27,389 nucleotides of DNA from Haplosporangium gracile (lineage: Eukaryota > Mortierellomycota > Mortierellomycetes > Mortierellales > Mortierellaceae): assembly GCA_015499985.1 (NCBI GenBank), contig JAAAUF010000572.1, positions 1 through 27,389 of the forward strand, read 5' to 3'. The position numbers and the translations under genes were made by a program. The notes below the pieces were generated by a model. The model was not told where the DNA came from. It saw only the letters and a program-made list of their open reading frames with translations, and did not search any database. Below are positions 18,794 to 27,389 of the stretch, one piece after another. Numbering within the stretch: the first letter of the stretch is position 1; each line of letters starts with the position of its first letter.

Positions 18794-20391
18794 TTACTCG
18801 TCGTCATCGCTGACATCAATGTCCTCTTCACCCGCAAACAACTCATCATCAACCTTGACGTTGGCCATATCACGAGTGATCCGTGCCTCGAGCTCCTCAG
18901 GCGTCTCATCTTCATCCACGTTTCTTGAGTACGCCGAGAAATCAAACACGTCGTCGCCATCGTCGTCGTCTGCACCAGCAATATCGGGGTTGAAGTCGAA
19001 CAATTCTCTTCCAGAGAACTGCAACATCTTTCCAGCCTTGTAAGCGGCCTCCTTGGCTTTGCGCTTGGTCTGCTCCTCCTGCTCCACACGATCCGCGCGG
19101 GTCTTCTTCCAAGCCGCAAACGAGTCGACTGTGACAGGTGTCAGGTTCTTGCCCAACTTGTGGCGCTCCTTCTCCAAAAACTCTTCAATAGAAATCACCT
19201 CCTTGTTCGCCTCAGCCCTCAACTCTGCCTTGGTCTTCAAGATGAAGCCAGGTGGCAAAGCATGGCGATATTTGCACTGTGTGCCTGTCGCGCATATAAT
19301 AAAAAAGAGAAAAGTGGTCAAGCTATTAGTCTCGTCTGGCACAATAGAATCCACATCACACCATCCGCTCCTCTCAACAAGCAAATTAAAAGTAAAATGT
19401 CCATTGCTTACCTCCATTGGGGCAATCCCAGAACCATCCATACTTTTGATTTTCGATAGCCTCCAAGAAGTACTTGCACACAATATCAGTGGTGGTGGTG
19501 GCAGCAGGTCCTCCCTTGGACTTTGAAGTGACAACGGACTCCAGCTTTGCCTGATCCCACTTATCCATGGTATCTATCATAATAAAATGCAAAGGAAGAG
19601 GAAATCAGTCGTTTTTACCAAGGGACCGCAGGTTCAGGTGTCTCCTTATGCAAGCCGACTAAAAAACAACATCAACAAAGGCCTACCATTCTTCTTTTCT
19701 TCGTCACGGTTGTCGGTGTAAAGATCCCTCTTGGTAGTCTTGCGCTCGATGTTCAAGTCGTGCGAGAATTTGCAGCGATCTCCCTTTGTGCAGGTGCCGG
19801 CCTTGTGGAAGGCACAGAGGATGGTCTTGGGGTTGACTCCAAAAGGCACCTTCTGTTGAACCTGAATAGGCTTGAAGAGATCTCCCAATTCCTCCTTCTT
19901 GGCCTGCTCGGCACGCTTACGGTCAACGATTGCCTGCTTCTCACGCTCCCTCTCAATCTGGCGTTGATTTCATCCGCAGTCGATCGATAATTCAGAGGAG
20001 AGGACGAGAGGGTTGTCAAAGTCGGGTTGAGGTTGTCGAGTGGGGGAGGTGCAGATCGGATATGGCACATGTGATGATCCCGAGTGTGCGTCCAGTAGAG
20101 AGACGAAGGGTGTCGAAAATCCAAAAGGCCGTAATATAAAGAGTAAAGCGATGGTTAGCCTCGCAGCCATCACCGCCGCATTGATGTCATTGATGAACAC
20201 AACTTCAGTCGAATCTTTGTTAAAGAAGTGACGATTACCATGTCCTTCCTGGATTGACCGGCGTGCATGGCCTGGTTCTTGACAGTCTCGACATAGCGCC
20301 CAACCTTTGCGGATTTGTTCTTGTTCTTCAAACCGAAGGTCTTGTCCTCGACGATCTTCTTCTTCTCTCCAGTCAGTTTTTTGGGTGGCAT
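18794..20391 (-). CDS. TMA46: Zinc-finger CCCH protein, ZC3H15/Tma46 (DFRP1) family
   Basis: Exons 20391-20239, 19957-19687, 19573-19412 and 19284-18794 join in frame into 358 residues with clean GT-AG introns of 281, 113 and 127 bp. The start MPPKK and the block [15 protein letters not shown] are hallmarks of the ZC3H15 family. The first CCCH finger is C99-x7-C107-x5-C113-x3-H117, inside [19 protein letters not shown]. The second, unusual one is C174-x17-C192-x6-C199-x3-H203 ([29 protein letters not shown]). The C-terminal third holds a charged helix and FKAG/SGRE-type DFRP pattern ([17 protein letters not shown]), then acidic repeats. The family binds and stabilises the GTPase DRG1 (Rbg1 in yeast) and associates with translating ribosomes, so a cytosolic translation role is expected. 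Length and domain order match the yeast and human proteins. FAT1 ends 135 bp upstream on the same strand. Confidence 0.95.
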
Positions 20392-20525
20392 GGTTGGGAA
20401 GCAAGAGAGTGAGTGTGGATGATTCATTCGAGCCTTGACTTTTTTTATGTTTTTTCCTGTGGCGCAGAAAATGACGACTATTGTGAGGCGACTCCCCTTA
20501 AGCAACTAATTTATTATTTTCATAT

Positions 20526-23248
20526 TCAAAGCTTTGCTTTGCCGCTAACCACACGAGCATGCTCGGCACTCTTGAAGGGTTTGTAAGAGTGGCCGTCGAG
20601 CCAAAGCATCTCGTCCTTGATCTTCATAGGATCCATACCCTCGTTCACCAGTTCGACTTTCCTCTGCTTGAATGTTCCTGTAATCTCCATCTCGGGCACC
20701 TTGCGGATGAAGATCGGGACAGAGTACTTGGGGAGGTTCTTGAGCGCAAACTTGGCAAAATCATCCCAGTTCATAGTCTCCTTCGAGACGATTGCCGCCA
20801 TCCCAGCGCGACCATCGTGACCCGGGATCTGAACTCCATAGATGTTGACTTCAATGCAGTCAGGATAGGTTGAAAGGACCTCAGACACCTCCGCCGTGGA
20901 CACATTCTCAGACTTCCAGCGGAAAGTATCGCCCACGCGGTCCCCGAAATAAAAGTAGCCATCTGCATCGCGACGAAGAATATCTCCTGTGCGGAAATAT
21001 TGGTCACCTACAAAGAAAACGATAACAACATTAATGTCAACTCTCTATCGTACCATAGATGCACCAATATATCGTGCCATAGGAACTAATCGTAATAACG
21101 AGGTAGCAGAACAATAAGCAACATACCAACTTTAAATGCATCTGCCACAACCTTTTTGGAGTTGGCACTAGCGTTCTTGTGATAGCCCTGGAAGGCACGG
21201 GTGGGGTCTGAAGAGTCGATAATGGTCAACAACTCACCAGGTTCATCAGCGACGCACTATCATTGAACGACACGAGGAGAAAGGCGTTGTGTGAGTGATG
21301 GCTTCAAAGCAAGGTGTCTGAAAGGGAAAATAAGTATTTTGCGATAGTTACCTCAATGCAGCGACCGTTCTTGTCGCGGATCAACTCCTCGGTTTGAATG
21401 TCGAAACGGGCGATCTTCAAGCCCTTGTCGACTGTCCGGGCAAGAGTTCCTCTGTATCCAATAGCGCCAGCGCCGTTGGGGCCGGTGTTATAGTTAGTCA
21501 AAATACCAGTCCCCTCGGTACTGGCATACCATTCTCCGATCAAAGGAATACCAAAGCGGTCCCGGAAGCGGTTCCAGACATCAGGGCGCATTCCGTTGCC
21601 ATGAGCCATGCGGATGGTATGAGTCTTGTCCATGGGAGACGGAGGCGCGTTGAGGAGATAGCGGCAGATCTCACCAATGTACTGAATCACGGTGACCTTG
21701 TTGGACCTGCATTCATCCCAGAACGACGAGGTTGAGAATTTGCGGGCGAGGACCACAGTGGCGCCAGTCACCCAGGCAACGCAGATTCCGAGAACAGCCC
21801 CTGCACTGTGATAGAGGGGCAGGGCAATGTAAAGGCGGTCGTTCTCGTTGAAGTGGTAGAATGACATCCAAAAATGTGCGGCAACTAGAAGATGGGAATG
21901 AAGTTATGAATGGTTTAGTTTGACTGCTGGTGTGGTTGTCGTTGTCATCGCCATGCCCAGCTACCCGCCATGGGGCTATTTGTTCAACAGCCAGCTGTCG
22001 AATGAGAGGGCTTACCGTTCGCACGGGCATGAGAGAATCGCCCAGCCTTCGGCAAGCCGGTGGTTCCGGATGTGTAGATCAGCATGGCGATATCGTTCGC
22101 AGTTGTCTTCTTTCTGAGGCTCCTGGGCAGAGCAAGATCGGAGACTTGAGACAAGTCAATAGGCGTCGCAAAGTCGTGCTGTTGAGGACCTCCATACGAA
22201 TAGATGGTATATCCCATCTCGAGAACCTCATCAAGCACGTTGCTGATGGGAATTGGCAGTTCTGCATCCATGACCAAGACCGAGGCAGTTGCTGTCCGAA
22301 GGGAGTGGGTGAGGGGTTTGCCAGCGAGGTTGGTGTTGATGAAGGCACCAGTTGCACCGATTTTGTTGATTCCGAGCCAACAAAAGAGGAACTCGGGCTT
22401 GTTCTGCATGAAGAGCGAGACAATCTCTCCTCTCTTGACACCCTTTGACAGGAGCCAGTTACCGAACTTGTTGGACTCTATTCAAGGTAATTGTCCATAG
22501 GTATAGACGTTCATTGATGTTGTCAGTCAGCGTGGAAACTTCTTAAAGTGTATGCCAGAAGGTGTCCAACATTCCTGATTCTTGTCACTTTGAACAGTGC
22601 TCTGGACTCTTTTTTAGCACCATACTTACCTCGCTGGATCTCCTGGAATGTGTAGGATCTACCCTCGAAGACAAGGGCCTCGCGGTTGGGATGCTTCTTG
22701 CAGATCTCCTCGAATCGGTAGGCGATGTTGATAGTGTCATTCTTTTCGTAGGAACGGTAGCCCAGCTTGGCATTAACGAGGCCCTTTGCCAGTTTGACAT
22801 CGCGGGGGATTGCCATCTTTGATCCGACGTACATGGCTGCTGGGACAGCAGCTGCAATAGCAGGAACGGCTGTAGGGTCGGTGCATTAGAGAATACGAGC
22901 GGGAAGGCATGGACGTTAGTAAAGGTACAACAAGAGCGAAAGCAATTGATTCGATCAACTCCAGCGTTGTTAGTCTCGGAAGAAGTAAGGAAGGCCAGTA
23001 TGGTCTCAGCTTTACTCTACTCTCATTCTCTCATTTCTCTTGAAGTGCATGTCAAGAAGGAGACTATTGAATGGAGACGAGAGTAGAGGCTGCTGCTTGG
23101 CGAATGTAGACGCAATCTGCATGAGGTGAAGTGAAAAAAAAGTAGAAGAAAGAAGACAAACTGGGAAAGAGGTATTTGTATGGAGCTGAGGACTAAGGGA
23201 GAAAGGCGAAGGAGGTGATATTGCAGGAGTCGTTTAAAACTCACCCAT
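20526..23248 (-). CDS. FAT1: Very-long-chain acyl-CoA synthetase / fatty acid transport protein
   Basis: Six exons (23248-23245, 22869-22630, 22477-22016, 21884-21352, 21256-21127, 21007-20526) join in frame into 616 residues with GT-AG introns of 375, 152, 131, 95 and 119 bp. The first coding exon is only ATGG; reading it with exon 2 gives MAVPAIAAAVPAAMYVGSK. An alternative start is the in-frame ATG of MYVGSK. The AMP-binding P-loop YTSGTTGLPK is at 216-225, followed by LYIALPLYHSAGAVLG. The FATP/VLACS block begins with TGD at 463-465 (TGDILRRDADGYFYFGDR, then GDTFRWKSENVSTAEV). The enzyme activates long and very long fatty acids to CoA esters and couples this to their import. The C-terminus GKAKL ends in AKL, a peroxisomal PTS1-type signal. 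Length agrees with the family (about 600-670). No damage is seen. Confidence 0.95.
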
Positions 23249-24037
23249 AGCTGTTATTCTTATTAGATTATGGGTATGACTCGGGGAACAGGGGACGAGG
23301 AGAGAATAAGGGTATGTGAGAGAGGGACAGATGCAGAAAGGTGAAGGAAGCGAGGATGGAGAGAGGAAGGAAGGAAGAAAAAGAAGCAAAAGCCAGCAAT
23401 GATGATGATCTGCCTCTCGTTTCTTCGTCTGCTTCCCTCCTCCTTTTATCTTTCGATCTGCCTAAAGTGCACACATCAAATTCGCTTTTCCCCAACCTTC
23501 GTGCTCTTTAGCATTTGCACGAGGAAAACGACCCTGAAGACAACCTCCCAACGGAAAAAAAACAAGTGTTGATCTGTTTCTCACCTCCCTCTTCCCTCCT
23601 CTCTCTGCTCCCATTGTTTCTTCCTGTTTCGCTTTGCTCTCACTCTTCTGTTCCTCCCCGCACCTCCCAATTGACATTGCCTGTTAATAACACGATCTGA
23701 TGCACCCTACTCCACAAAGCTGTTCCTGTCCATTTGGATCCGAGAGCCCGGTCACACAGCCGGGCCGAGAAGGCCTGCTTTCTCGGCTTCTTGGCCATCA
23801 GCACGCGGCTGGAAGCGAAACGAGGGAAACAGCCGAGAGCGCAAACGCGTGCGCTTAAAAACATTAGTCTGAACAATGGACCAAACGACAGCGCACCGTA
23901 CCTATACTCTCAGTCGCTTGGTTTCCGTCCCCTCTATTTTCTGTCGTCTTGGCGCCGGCCAGCGGGGAATGCACCGAAAATTTGGATCCCTCACTGCCTT
24001 AACCTTTTCTTTTTCTGAATTTATTAACGAAAGGGCG
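23249..24037. other. FAT1 5' flank and ORC1 3' flank
   Basis: These 789 bp separate the FAT1 start from the ORC1 stop, both on the minus strand. The part near FAT1 is rich in G/A (C/T on the coding strand), as expected of a leader. Farther out lies the inverted-repeat and CCGAGA cluster listed separately. No gene is supported. Confidence 0.6.
23740..23850. promoter_or_regulatory. CCGAGA motif and hairpin cluster upstream of FAT1
   Basis: CCGAGA occurs at 23740, 23765 and 23833, and in reverse at 23781-23786. GCCCGG (23746-23751) is mirrored by CCGGGC (23760-23765), and GCCGAGAA (23764-23771) by TTCTCGGC (23780-23787), so two adjoining hairpins can form. An ACGCGT lies at 23845-23850. Repeated and inverted CGG-type sites are typical for fungal zinc-cluster regulators. 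A role in FAT1 control is inferred from position, 490-600 bp before the start. Confidence 0.35.
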
Positions 24038-27000
24038 CTAGGTTGCAGGAGCTGAGGGAAGGGTGTCCAAAAGTCGTCGGAAGAGAGGGTCGACCTTCAG
24101 GGCCATAATAACATCCTCTTCACTGACACTAAGTCTCACGCGTTGGTGCAGATCTTGTTTCCCCGATTCAACCAGCAGGCACCTGGACGATCCAAGACTG
24201 GCACAGATAGCAGAGAGATCGCTTAACATTGGCGGCTCAATATTATGCAGACGACACATCTGCAAGTGTGCATGGGCAATCTCGGAGAATTCCACCTCTG
24301 CGAGACCCAAGCGTCTCAGTCTTGCTGTGAGCGCCACCAAGAAAAGTTTCTGGTGCAACGACGCCGTCTGAATCAACCGCACGTTGGGAGAGGCAAACAT
24401 TTCCTTGATAGCCTGGTCCACAGTCCGGATGGTCACCTGTTCTGGATCTGGAGCTGGTCCTAACTCCTCGGACGGATTCCTCTCAGCCTTCAGTCTCCGC
24501 TGATCCTCAGCCTTTTGAGCATTGGTCTCCACAATCTCGACGGCACGCCTAGCCATTTGTCATTAGAGAGGGAAAGTGATGATAAGCCGCTATAATATAT
24601 ACCTCTTGCGACCGACGCGACATCTTTCAGCTCGCGCGCCGGCGAATGGATTCGTACCTGCAGATGTCAAGGGCTCGACGAGCATCGCCAGAGACAGCAC
24701 CGACCTTTCGCGCTGCAAACTCAATGGCCTCTCTTCTGAACGCCTGGATGCCTTCAAGTCTCGACTCGACAATCTTAACAAGCTGCTGATATGTGTATGG
24801 TTGAAAATTGATTCTCGTCAAACCTAGAAACAGGCCGAGTCAATGCGTTAGAAGTGATTCATTATCCACAACACATAGCTTTGCTTGGATAAAAGGTCGT
24901 TATGTTTACCTAGACGACTGGAGACCTTGTTGGAGAGCATGCGCTCTGGCAGATCCATAGTGTTTGCGACGGCCACAACAATGAGTCTGGAGTGAAGCCA
25001 GTTTGGCCACTCGAAAAAGTTGTACATGACAGTCTGCTTTGAAGTAACCAATAAATCGAGCTCGTCCATTAGTACGACACTAGTTAAAGTTAAGGAATAA
25101 AGCATAGTAACAAAGTCAGCACGCTACTCGAAAGAACTCTGGACTCCACTCAGAATTCTTTGCAATATCTTACCATGGAAGTCGCCTCGGTCCAGGGGTA
25201 CTGAACTGCTTCTCCAGAAGCTGAAGCGCATGGTTGGCTGTCACCTTTTGCTCCGATAGTGCCATCCATAAGAGCACGTATGCATACGATGGTTCGGTCA
25301 CTTTCATCCCATTAATCTCAACAAACTGAAATGGGGATATTTCCTATAGGAGGTCCACCATGAGAGATGTTAGTGCTCACCACATATGCTAGCACATACA
25401 GTCAACGTTGCATCCATGCGCCTTACCCCTTCCTCAGCCTTTGCCTGTAACGAACGAATAACTTCATGAACGGTTGCTGTTTTGCCTGTTCCAGGTACTC
25501 CAGAGATGTCTAACCGTGTCAAACATGTAGGGAATGTATCAGATGATTCGGTTGACGGTCATGTTGAGGCACGATGGTTCCAGTATTATTTTTTGATAAA
25601 CATACAGATGCAGCTTCCTGTCCCGTCTTCGATAGCGCTTTCGAGGTGCTCCTGAATCTCCAAAAACTCATCCTCTCGGCAAGGAAGCGAGTCAGGGACA
25701 GCCTTCACATGTAGACGGTTGCGAGCATGTTCAAAGTCGGTTTTGGGCGCAGTAGCTGATATGGATCGTTGTGTCGTCGGCGTCTTGATGATTAGAGATC
25801 TAGAGGAACCGATTTAAGTCCAAGTCAGAAAATCGAGAGTCATTTGTAGAGGATTGCTCACATATCTATCATAACAATTCATACTTGGATCTCGAAGGAG
25901 CCTTAGCTACAGTTTTAACCGGTCGTTTTTTAGGGGCGGTTACAGCCGCTTTCTTAGGTTGTCGCCTTTTTGGAACAGTTTTTGTTGATTCATCCGACTC
26001 TTCCTCATCCGTCTCCTGTTCCTGATCCGAGCCCTAGTAGCCCAATAGATATTAAAATGTTAACGAGAAGATTCACTGCGCGCAGGCTACCACACTTGAG
26101 AGCGGTAAAATAGAGCATACCCACGCTACTCACGCTTACCTTTTCTGAATACGCCTGATCACGCACGTCATCATCACTCTCTTCCACTTCGGACTCCTCC
26201 TGAACTCTAGCTCTCTTCACGCGATGAGACGATGAAGTGCTTTCTAGTTGCTTACCAACGCTGGATATTGTTTGCCCGACGGGTTTGGTGGATTTGGCGC
26301 TTTTCGCCGACGTCGGCACACGAATCAATTCTTTCTCGTCTTTCAGGGCAAGCATCTCCTTATTGCCATTCCACTCAATTGGCTGGTATCCCGTTCTTTT
26401 GCGCACCACACCTCTGCAAAAGAACGTCATGTCTCTCTCTTCGAGTGTCAGGTTGGTGCCTGCCTCACCAAATTTCTCTCTCCATTGCAATTCGTTCAGG
26501 ACTTGGCCCTTTGCGATGACAGTGTTGATGTCATTCTTGTCGTCGTCCAACGTATATACAATTTCGCCGCGCTCGAGAGATTCTGGGAAGTTGCCGGTTC
26601 GCTGATGCCGTCGCAATTTGGCGATATCCTCGTCCTGATGGAACCATCGAAAGTCGCCCTCACAGTCTCCATCCTCAGTCTCCCAGAGTGATAAGATCTG
26701 AGCGATATAAGGATAGTCGAACCTTCGAGAGTATTGCTCGTTCCTAAGGAGGACAACGTCGCCGATCGAGTATGTCGTGCCGCCCTTCTTGAATGCATTG
26801 TAGTATGGAATGTTGGAGAGACCGGACCCTCTTGTCGCCTTCCTGGACGGAGTATTGCCGCCGCCGGCAGTCTTGGATGACGTCCGACGAATAAGTGTGT
26901 CTTTGTTCAGGGGCTCGCCTACCCATTCAGGCTCGTCGTCGTCCGAGTCTGAATCGGAAGGGGGGTAGAGTATGTCCTTTTGTGCCTGCGACTTTGCCTT

Positions 27001-27039
27001 GGCGAGACGATTGTTGACTCGCTGGGTTGTAGTGACCAT
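24038..27039 (-). CDS. ORC1: Origin recognition complex subunit 1
   Basis: Eight exons join in frame into 780 residues: 27039-26140, 26033-25885, 25799-25606, 25509-25427, 25343-25174, 25079-24910, 24823-24658 and 24548-24038. All introns are GT-AG, 83-109 bp long. Residues about 88-212 form a BAH domain ([31 protein letters not shown]), which binds nucleosomes. A charged, disordered linker follows with a Lys-rich patch ([16 protein letters not shown]). The AAA+ domain has Walker A GVPGTGKT at 418-425, Walker B VVLMDELD at 500-507 and a sensor-1 Asn in [11 protein letters not shown]-terminal winged-helix region closes the protein ([19 protein letters not shown]). ORC1 is the ATP-binding subunit of the nuclear complex that marks replication origins and loads MCM. 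The start ATG (CGACCATGG) was chosen for context; in-frame sequence upstream lacks another ATG. Length fits the family (about 700-900). Confidence 0.96.
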
Positions 27040-27389
27040 GGTCGTGGTCCTACAGCAACTTGTGTGTGTTTCCTTTGAGGCTGGGAATCGACTTGTTCTG
27101 GTGAGAGAGGCTGCTTTGCTTGTCCATTTTCGTTCCCAGGGGCAATGCAGGAATTGTGGCTTGGTCGTGGAAGACGAGTGACTGCAGTTTGGCAGAGGAC
27201 AAAAGGACAAAAGGACAAAAGGCCGTTCGCGCTTCTTCTTTTCTGCTTGCCTCTTTCCCTCTGTCTTGTTCTCATTGCCCTGACTAGCTCATAATCCCTT
27301 TTCGTCAGGAAGAAAACGGCGTTGGGATATAGTCTGCATAAGCGAGGCATCACTGTTTCCTCATATTTTTTTTTTTTTTTTCCCCTCTT
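27040..27389. other. ORC1 5' flank
   Basis: The flank includes three tandem AGGACAAA-type units (about 27195-27218), a TTCGCGC at 27226-27232 that resembles an E2F/MBF core, and a 17-T run at the window end. There is no further gene. Confidence 0.5.
27226..27232. promoter_or_regulatory. Possible E2F/MBF-like site (TTCGCGC)
   Basis: It lies about 190 bp upstream of the ORC1 ATG. Replication genes are classical G1/S targets of factors that bind such GCGC cores. A single short match is weak evidence. Confidence 0.25.

Noticed and set aside
17145..27039. A biosynthetic or functional gene cluster of the four minus-strand genes
   Set aside because: The GST-like, Tma46-like, FAT1 and ORC1 products act in unrelated processes. 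Shared strand alone is not evidence of co-function.
1..27389. CRISPR array, bacterial operon or prophage
   Set aside because: No spaced direct repeats, no Shine-Dalgarno-led gene strings and pervasive spliceosomal introns; the DNA is eukaryotic.

Overview
The window looks like nuclear DNA of an early-diverging fungus, most likely a Mortierella-type mould. The genes are eukaryotic, with short GT-AG introns of about 80-380 bp and pyrimidine-rich leaders, and they are separated by A/T, C/T and G/A runs. Orphan seven-helix and F-box/LRR genes of the kind expanded in that group are also present. The lineage is an inference from gene content; no rRNA is present to confirm it.

Layout. Bases 1-2312 hold a simple repeat and two damaged genes for probable secreted proteins: a Thr-rich/Cys-rich repeat protein (+) and an unrecognised Cys-containing protein (-). 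Bases 2364-4895 are a PIF/Harbinger-type DNA transposon. Its transposase has several frameshifts and stops and has lost the third acidic catalytic residue. Its SANT/Myb-like partner ORF is interrupted by a single stop. A second, non-autonomous element with long inverted arms (4897-5328) abuts it, and a tRNA-Trp gene (5405-5477, -) lies just beyond. Bases 5528-7930 have no gene that I can support.

Bases 7933-9991 encode an orphan seven-helix membrane protein with a long Ser/Pro-rich tail (three exons). Bases 11603-12754 encode an intronless three-finger C2H2 factor. Bases 14600-16960 contain two decayed F-box/LRR genes arranged tail to tail.

The right third is a dense block of minus-strand housekeeping genes whose exons I could join in frame. 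They are a GST-fold protein (17145-18601, 3 exons, 363 aa), a ZC3H15/Tma46-like translation factor (18794-20391, 4 exons, 358 aa), a FAT1/FATP-type acyl-CoA synthetase ending in a peroxisomal-type AKL (20526-23248, 6 exons, 616 aa) and ORC1, the large origin recognition complex subunit (24038-27039, 8 exons, 780 aa). They serve unrelated processes (detoxification or redox, translation, fatty-acid activation, replication), so I infer ordinary eukaryotic neighbourhood rather than a cluster. The left half is the accessory, transposon-marked part. I found no clear sign of a new multi-gene system. The best leads are the paired inverted-repeat elements next to the tRNA, the orphan receptor-like gene, the four-base coding exon of FAT1 and the motif and hairpin cluster upstream of it.
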